From positions 806,001 to 870,000 of the forward strand of contig NW_027480492.1 of the NCBI RefSeq assembly GCF_051401765.1: a stretch of DNA of 64,000 bases. Reading direction: 5' to 3'. Under the pieces are notes generated by a model. It was given only the letters and a program-made list of their open reading frames with translations. It did not search any database and was not told the DNA's origin. Of this stretch, positions 52,586 through 61,361 are shown one piece after another. The position numbers were made by a program, and so were the translations under genes. Numbering within the stretch: the first letter of the stretch is position 1; each line of letters starts with the position of its first letter. The DNA comes from Calliopsis andreniformis (taxonomy: Eukaryota > Arthropoda > Insecta > Hymenoptera > Andrenidae).

Positions 52586-55500
52586 TCAATCCTCAACCCT
52601 CAGCCCTCATCCTCAATCCTCAATACTCAATCCTCAATCCTCAATATTCAATCCTCTATACTCAATCTTCAATCCTCAATCCTCAATCCTCAATCCTCAA
52701 TCCTGAATCCTCAGTCATAAATCCTCAATCCTCAATACTCAATCGTTAATCCTCAGTCCTCAATCCTCAATCCTCAATCCTCGCTCCTCAAACCTCAATC
52801 CTCAACCCTCAGTCCTCATCCTCAATGCTCAATCCTCAATCCTCAATCCTCAATCCTCAATCTTCAATCCCCAATAATAAATTTCCAATCCTAGATCCTC
52901 AATCCCCAATCCTCAATCCTCAGACCTCAAACATCAATATTCAACCCTCAGTCCCCGTCCTCAATCCACAACCCTCAATCCTCAATCCTCAATCTTCAAT
53001 CATCAATATTCAATCCTCAATCCTCAATCCTCAATTCTCAATCCTCAATCCTCAATCCTCAATCTTCAATCCTCTAGCCTCAATCCTCAATCCTCAATCC
53101 ACAATCTTCAATCCTCAATACTAAATCTTCAATCCCCAATCCTCAATTCTCAATCCTCAATCCTCAATGTTCAATACTCAATACTCAATCTTCAATCCTC
53201 AATCCTCAATCCTCAATACTCAATCTTCAATCTTCAGTCCTCAATACTCAATCCTCAATCTTCAATCCCCAATCCACAATCCTCAATTCTAAACCCTCAA
53301 TCCTCAATCCTCAGACCTCAAACATCAATATTCAACCCTCAGTCCTCGTCCTCAATCCACAACACTCAATCATCAGTCCTCAATATTCAATCATCAATTT
53401 TCAATCTTCAATCCTCAATCCTCAATCCTCAATCCTCAGTCCGCAATCCTCAATCTTCAATCCTCTACCCTCAATCCTCAATACTCAATCTTCAATCTTC
53501 AATCCTCAATGCTCAATCTTCAATCCTCAATCCTCAATCCTCAATCCTCAATCCTCAGTCTTCAATCCTCAATACTCAATCTTCAATCCTCAATCCTCAA
53601 TCCTCAATCGTCAATCCTCATTCTTCCATCTTCAATACCCAATCCTCAATCTTCTATCCTCAACCCTCAATCCTCAATCCTCAATCCTCAATCTTCATTA
53701 TTCAATCCTCAATACCCAATCCTCAACCATCTGTCCTCAATCCTCAATCCTCAATTCTCAATCTTCAATCCTGAATCGCCAGTCCTCAATCTTGAATCCT
53801 CAATGCTCAATCCTCAATCCTCTATCATGAATCCTCAATCCTCAATCCTCAATCCTCAATCCTCAATCCTCAATCCTCAATCCTCAATCCTGAGTCCTCA
53901 ATCTTCAATCCTCAATACTCAATCTGCAATCCTCAATCCTCAATCCTCAATCCTCAATCCTCATTCTCCAATCCTCAATACCAAATCCTCAATTTTCAAC
54001 CCTCAGTCCTCAATCATCAATTCTCAATCCTCAATCCTCAATCCTCAGGCCTCAAACATCAATATTCAACCCTCAGTCCTCGTCCTCAAACCACAACCCT
54101 CAATCGTCAAACCTCAATCCCCAATACTCAATCTTCAATGCTCAATCCTCAATCCTCAAACCTCAATCCTCTAACCTCAATCCTCAATCTTCAACCCTCA
54201 ATCGTCAATCTTCAGTCCTCAATACTCAATCTTCAATTCTCAATCTTCAATCCTCAATCCCCAATCCTCAATCCTCAGTACTCAATCCTCAATCCTCAAT
54301 CTTCAATCCTCAATACTCAATGTTCAATCCTCAATCCTCAATCCTCAATCCTCAATCATCAATCCTCAATCCTCAATCCTCAATCTTCAATCCTCAATCC
54401 TCAATCCTCAATCGTCAATCCTCATTCTTCAATCCTCAATACCCAATCCTCAATCGTCAATACTCAATCCTCAATCTTCAGTCCTCAATCCACAATCCTC
54501 AATTCTCAATCCTCAATCCTCAATCCTCAGACCTCAAACATCAATATTCAACCCTCAGTCCTCGTCCTCAATCCACAACCCTCAATCCTCTGTCCTCAAT
54601 ATTCAATTATCAATTTTCAATCTTCAATCCTCAATCCTCAATCCTCAATCCTCAGTCCTCAATCCTCAATCTTCAATCCTCAATCCTCAATCCTCAATAC
54701 TCAATCTTCAATCTTCAATCCTCAATACTCAATCTTCAATCCTCAATCCTCAATCCTCAATCCTCAATACTCAATCTTCAATCCTCAATACTCAATCTTC
54801 AATCCTCAATCCTCAATCCTCAATCGTCAATCCTCATTCTTCAATCCTCAATACCCAATCCTCAATTTTCAATCCTCAATCCTCAATCCTCAATCCTCAA
54901 TACTCAATCCTCATTCTTCAATCCTCAATACCCAATCCTCAATCATATGTGCTCAATCCTCAATCCTCAATTCTCAATCCTCAATCCTCAGTCCTCAGTC
55001 CTCAAACCTCAATCCTCAACCCTCATCCCTCATCCTCCATCCTCAATCCTCAATCCTCAATCCTCAATCTTCAATCCCCAATACTCAATCTTCAATCCTC
55101 GATCCTCAATCCTCAATCCTCAACCCTCAATCCTCAGGCATCAATACTCAATCTTCAATACTGAATCCTCAATCCTCAACCCTCAATCCTCAATCTTCAA
55201 TCCTCAATCCTCAATCCTCAACCTTCAATCCTCAATACTCAATATGGAATCCTCAATCCTCAAACCTCAATCCTCAATCCTCATTCTTCAATCCTCTATA
55301 CCCAATCCTCAATCTTCAATCCTTAATCCTCAATCCTCAATTCTCCATCCTCAATACTCAATCTTCAATCCTCAATACTCACTCCTAAATCCTCAATCCT
55401 CAATCTTCAATCATCAATACTCAATCCTCAATCCTCAATCCTCAGGCATCAATACTCAATCCTCAACCATCAATCCTCATTCCTCAACCCTCGATCCTCA

Positions 55501-56459
55501 ACCCTCAGTCCTCATACTCAATTCTCAATTCTCAATCCTCAATCCTCAATCATCAATCTTCAATCCTCAATAATCAATCTCCAATCCTAGATACTCAATC
55601 CCCAATCTTCGATCCTTAATCCTCAATCTTCAATCCTCAATCCCCAGTACTCAATCTTCAATCCTCAATGCTCAATCCTCAATCCTCAATCCTCAGTCCT
55701 CAATCCTCTATCCTCAATCCTCAAACCTCAATCCTCAACCGTCACTCCTCATTCTCCATTCTCAATTCTCAATTCTCAATCCTCAATCCTCAATCTTCAA
55801 TCCCCAATACTCAATGTTCAATCCTCAACCTTCAATCCTCAATACTCAATCTGCAATCCTCAATCCTCAAACCTCAATCCTCAATCATCATTCTTCAATC
55901 CTCAATACCCAATCCTCAATCTTCAATCCTCAATCCACAATCCTCAATTCTCAATCCTCAATCCTCAATCCTCAGACCTCAAACATCAATATTCAACCCT
56001 CAGTCCTCGACCTCAATCCACAACCCTCAATCCTCAGTCCTCAATATTCAATCATCAATTTTCAATCTTCAATCCTCAATCCTCAATCCTCAATCCTCAG
56101 TCCTCAATCCTCAATCTTCAATCCTCAATCCTCATTCCTCAATACTCAATCTTCAATCTTCAATCCTCAATACTCAATCCTCAATCTTCAATCCTCAATC
56201 CACAATCCTCAATTCTCAATCCTCAATCCTCAATCCTCAGACCTCAAACATCAATATTCAACCATCAGTCCTCGTCCTCAATCCACAACCCTCAATCCTC
56301 AGTCCTCAATATTCAATCATCAATATTCAATCATCAATCCTCAATCCTCAATCCTCAATCCTCAATCCTCAGTCCTCAATCCTCAATCTTCAATCCTCAA
56401 TCCTCAATCCTCAAACCTCAAACCTCAATTCTCAATACTCAACCATCAATCCTCAAATC
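52537..56459. repeat. C-type higher-order unit, long form, 3,923 bp
   Basis: Third long-form copy. Landmarks are C 52,559, D 52,869, N 54,944 and D' 55,585 (641 bp after N), each exactly 34,353 bp from the first long-form copy. A CTAAATC change at about 53,122 closes the frame that is open in the other copies. Confidence 0.92.
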
Positions 56460-56508
56460 TCAATGCTCAATATAATATCCTGAATTCTCCGGATTCTATA
56501 CAGGAACC
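56460..56508. repeat. Landmark C
   Basis: GAATTC at 56,482, ACAGGAACC form. Confidence 0.93.
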
Positions 56509-59084
56509 TCAATCCTCAACCCTCAGCCCTCATCCTCAATCCTCAATACTCAATCCTCAATCCTCAATATTCAATCCTCTATACTCAATCTTCAATCCTC
56601 AATCCTCAATCCTCAATCCTCAATCCTGAATCCTCAGTCATAAATCCTCAATCCTCAATACTCAATCGTTAATCCTCAGTCCTCAATCCTCAATCCTCAA
56701 TCCTCGCTCCTCAAACCTCAATCCTCAACCCTCAGTCCTCATCCTCAATGCTCAATCCTCAATCCTCAATCCTCAATCCTCAATCTTCAATCCCCAATAA
56801 TAAATTTCCAATCCTAGATCCTCAATCCCCAATCCTCAATCCTCAGACCTCAAACATCAATATTCAACCCTCAGTCCCCGTCCTCAATCCACAACCCTCA
56901 ATCCTCAATCCTCAATCTTCAATCATCAATATTCAATCCTCAATCCTCAATCCTCAATTCTCAATCCTCAATCCTCAATCCTCAATCTTCAATCCTCTAG
57001 CCTCAATCCTCAATCCTCAATCCACAATCTTCAATCCTCAATACTCAATCTTCAATCCCCAATCCTCAATTCTCAATCCTCAATCCTCAATGTTCAATAC
57101 TCAATACTCAATCTTCAATCCTCAATCCTCAATCCTCAATACTCAATCTTCAATCTTCAGTCCTCAATACTCAATCCTCAATCTTCAATCCCCAATCCAC
57201 AATCCTCAATTCTAAACCCTCAATCCTCAATCCTCAGACCTCAAACATCAATATTCAACCCTCAGTCCTCGTCCTCAATCCACAACACTCAATCATCAGT
57301 CCTCAATATTCAATCATCAATTTTCAATCTTCAATCCTCAATCCTCAATCCTCAATCCTCAGTCCTCAATCCTCAATCTTCAATCCTCTACCCTCAATCC
57401 TCAATACTCAATCTTCAATCTTCAATCCTCAATACTCAATCTTCAATCCTCAATCCTCAATCCTCAATCCTCAATCCTCAGTCTTCAATCCTCAATACTC
57501 AATCTTCAATCCTCAATCCTCAATCCTCAATCGTCAATCCTCATTCTTCAATCTTCAATACCCAATCCTCAATCTTCTATCCTCAACCCTCAATCCTCAA
57601 TCCTCAATCCTCAATCTTCATTATTCAATCCTCAATACCCAATCCTCAACCATCTGTCCTCAATCCTCAATCCTCAATTCACAATCTTCAATCCTGAATC
57701 GCCAGTCCTCAATCTTGAATCCTCAATGCTCAATCCTCAATCCTCTATCATGAATCCTCAATCCTCAATCCTCAATCCTCAATCCTCAATCCTCAATCCT
57801 CAATCCTCAATCCTGAGTCCTCAATCTTCAATCCTCAATACTCAATCTGCAATCCTCAATCTTCAATCCTCAATCCTCAATCCTCAATCCTCAGTCCTCA
57901 ATCCTCAATCTTCAATCCTCAATCCTCAATCCTCAATACTCAATCTTCAATCTTCAATCCTCAATACTCAATCTTCAATCCTCAATCCTCAATCCTCAAT
58001 CCTCAATACTCAATCTTCAATCCTCAATACTCAATCTTCAATCCTCAATCCTCAATCCTCAATCGTCAATCCTCATTCTTCAATCCTCAATACCCAATCC
58101 TCAATTTTCAATCCTCAATCCTCAATCCTCAATCCTCAATACTCAATCCTCATTCTTCAATCCTCAATACCCAATCCTCAATCATATGTGCTCAATCCTC
58201 AATCCTCAATTCTCAATCCTCAATCCTCAATCATCAATCTTCAATCCTCAATAATCAATCTCCAATCCTAGATACTCAATCCCCAATCTTCGATCCTTAA
58301 TCCTCAATCTTCAATCCTCAATCCCCAGTACTCAATCTTCAATCCTCAATGCTCAATCCTCAATCCTCAATCCTCAGTCCTCAATCCTCAATCCTCAATC
58401 CTCAAACCTCAATCCTCAACTGTCACTCCTCATTCTCCATTCTCAATTCTCAATTCTCAATCCTCAATCCTCAATATTCAATCCCCAATACTCAATGTTC
58501 AATCCTCAACCTTCAATCCTCAATACTCAATCTGCAATCCTCAATCCTCAAACCTCAATCCTCAATCATCATTCTTCAATCCTCAATACCCAATCCTCAA
58601 TCTTCAATCCTCAATCCACAATCCTCAATTGTCAATCCTCAACCCTCAATCCTCAGACCTCAAACATCAATATTCAACCCTCAGTCCTCGACCTCAATCC
58701 ACAACCCTCAATCCTCAGTCCTCAATATTCAATCCTCAATTCTCAATCCTCAATTCTCAATCCTCATCCTCAATCCTCAATCCTCAATCCTCGATCCTCA
58801 GTCATAAATCCTCAATCTTCAATACTCAATCGTCAATCCTCAATCCTCAATCCTCAATGCTCAATCCTCGATCCTCAAACCTCAAGCGTCAGTCCTCAAT
58901 ACTCAATCCTCAATCCTCAATCCTCAATCTTCAATCTTCAATCCTCAATACTCAATCTTCAATCCTCAATCCTCAATCCTCAATCCTCAATACTCAATCC
59001 TCAATCATTAATCCTCAATCTTCAATACTCAATCCTCAAACCTCAAACCTCAATTCTCAATACTCAACCATCAATCCTCAAATC
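56460..59084. repeat. C-type higher-order unit, deleted short form, 2,625 bp
   Basis: Landmarks are C 56,482, D 56,792, N 58,183 and D' 58,266. N-D' spacing is the short 83 bp, yet the N block has the intact CATATG. The C-N distance is only 1,701 bp against 2,385 in the long form, so about 0.68 kb is missing just after the TCTATCATGAATCC word near 57.75 kb. Confidence 0.88.
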
Positions 59085-59133
59085 TCAATGCTCAATATAA
59101 TATCCTGAATTCTCCGGATTCTATACTGGATCC
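59085..59133. repeat. Landmark C with BamHI site
   Basis: GAATTC at 59,107 and GGATCC at 59,128. Duplicated 1,416 bp downstream. Confidence 0.93.
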
Positions 59134-60500
59134 TCAATCCTCAACCCTCAGCCCTCATCCTCAATCCTCAATACTCAATCCTCAATCCTCAATATTCAAT
59201 CCTCTATACTCAATCTTCAATCCTCAATCCTCAATCCTCAATCCTCAATCCTGAATCCTCAGTCATAAATCCTCAATCCTCAATACTCAATCGTTAATCC
59301 TCAGTCCTCAATCCCCAATCCTCAATCCTCGCTCCTCAAACCTCAATCCTCAACCCTCAGTCCTCATCCTCAATGATCAATCCTCAATTCTCCATCCTCA
59401 ATCCTCAATCTTCAATCCCCAATAATAAATTTCCAATCCTAGATCCTCAATCCCCAATCCTCAATCCTTAATCCTCAATCTTCAATCCTCAATACTCAAT
59501 CTTCAATCCTCAATACTCAATCTGCAATTCTCAATACTCAATCCTCAATCCTCAATCCTCATTCTTCAATCCTCAATACCCAATCCTCAATCTTCAATCG
59601 TCAATTCTCAATCCTCAATCCTCAATCCTCAATCTTCAATCCTCAATCCTCAATCCTCAATCCTCAATCCACAATCTTCAATCCTCAAAACTCAATCTTC
59701 AATCCCCAATCCTCAATTCTCAATCCTCAATCCTCAATGTTCAATACTCAATACTCAATCTTCAATGCTCAATCCTCAATCCTCAATCCTCAGTCCTCAA
59801 TCCTCAATCCTCAATCCTCAAACCTCAATCCTCAACTGTCACTCCTCATTCTCCATTCTCAATTCTCAATTCTCAATCCTCAATCCTCAATATTCAATCC
59901 CCAATACTCAATGTTCAATCCTCAACCTTCAATCCTCAATACTCAATCTGCAATCCTCAATCCTCAAACCTCAATCCTCAATCATCATTCTTCAATCCTC
60001 AATACCCAATCCTCAATCTTCAATCCTCAATCCACAATCCTCAATTGTCAATCCTCAACCCTCAATCCTCAGACCTCAAACATCAATATTCAACCCTCAG
60101 TCCTCGACCTCAATCCACAACCCTCAATCCTCAGTCCTCAATATTCAATCCTCAATTCTCAATCCTCAATTCTCAATCCTCATCCTCAATCCTCAATCCT
60201 CAATCCTCGATCCTCAGTCATAAATCCTCAATCTTCAATACTCAATCGTCAATCCTCAATCCTCAATCCTCAATGCTCAATCCTCGATCCTCAAACCTCA
60301 AGCGTCAGTCCTCAATACTCAATCCTCAATCCTCAATCCTCAATCTTCAATCTTCAATCCTCAATACTCAATCTTCAATCCTCAATCCTCAATCCTCAAT
60401 CCTCAATACTCAATCCTCAATCATTAATCCTCAATCTTCAATACTCAATCCTCAAACCTCAAACCTCAATTCTCAATACTCAACCATGGATCCTCAAATC
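59085..60500. repeat. C-type unit reduced to 1,416 bp
   Basis: Landmarks are C 59,107 (with GGATCC at 59,128) and D 59,417. The stretch 58,349 to about 59,764 recurs at 59,765 onward with a constant offset of 1,416 bp, including the next C landmark at 60,523. It is therefore a local tandem duplication of the C-containing end of a short unit. Confidence 0.88.
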
Positions 60501-60549
60501 TCAATGCTCAATATAATATCCTGAATTCTCCGGATTCTATACTGGATCC
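60501..60549. repeat. Landmark C with BamHI site
   Basis: GAATTC at 60,523 and GGATCC at 60,544. Just upstream, CCATGGATCC at 60,484 replaces the usual CCATCAATCC, a two-base change private to this copy. Confidence 0.93.
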
Positions 60550-60789
60550 TCAATCCTCAACCCTCAGCCCTCATCCTCAATCCTCAATACTCAATCCTCA
60601 ATCCTCAATATTCAATCCTCTATACTCAATCTTCAATCCTCAATCCTCAATCCTCAATCCTCAATCCTGAATCCTCAGTCATAAATCCTCAATCCTCAAT
60701 ACTCAATCGTTAATCCTCAGTCCTCAATCCTCAATCCTCAATCCTCGCTCCTCAAACCTCAATCCTCAACCCTCAGTCCTCATCCTCAA

Positions 60790-61361
60790 TGCTCAATCCT
60801 CAATCCTCAATCCTCAATCCTCAATCTTCAATCCCCAATAATAAATTTCCAATCCTAGATCCTCAATCCCCAATCCTCAATCCTCAGACCTCAAACATCA
60901 ATATTCAACCCTCAGTCCCCGTCCTCAATCCACAACCCTCAATCCTCAATCCTCAATCTTCAATCATCAATATTCAATCCTCAATCCTCAATCCTCAATT
61001 CTCAATCCTCAATCCTCAATCCTCAATCTTCAATCCTCTAGCCTCAATCCTCAATCCTCAATCCACAATCTTCAATCCTCAATCCTCAATCCTCAATCCT
61101 CAATCCTCAATCTTCAATCCCCAATAATAAATTTCCAATCCTAGATCCTCAATCCCCAATCCTCAATCCTCAGACCTCAAACATCAATATTCAACCCTCA
61201 GTCCCCGTCCTCAATCCACAACCCTCAATCCTCAATCCTCAATCTTCAATCATCAATATTCAATCCTCAATCCTCAATCCTCAATTCTCAATCCTCAATC
61301 CTCAATCCTCAATCTTCAATCCTCTAGCCTCAATCCTCAATCCTCAATCCACAATCTTCAA
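60790..61361. repeat. 286 bp local tandem duplication around the D block
   Basis: CCCCAATAATAAATTTCC occurs at 60,833 and 61,119, and CCTCTAGCCT at 61,035 and 61,321, both exactly 286 bp apart. 286 equals 40 heptamers plus one hexamer, and one hexamer word (CCGTCC) is visible per copy. All other C units have a single D block. Outer edges are approximate because the flanking DNA is plain heptamer. Confidence 0.9.
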
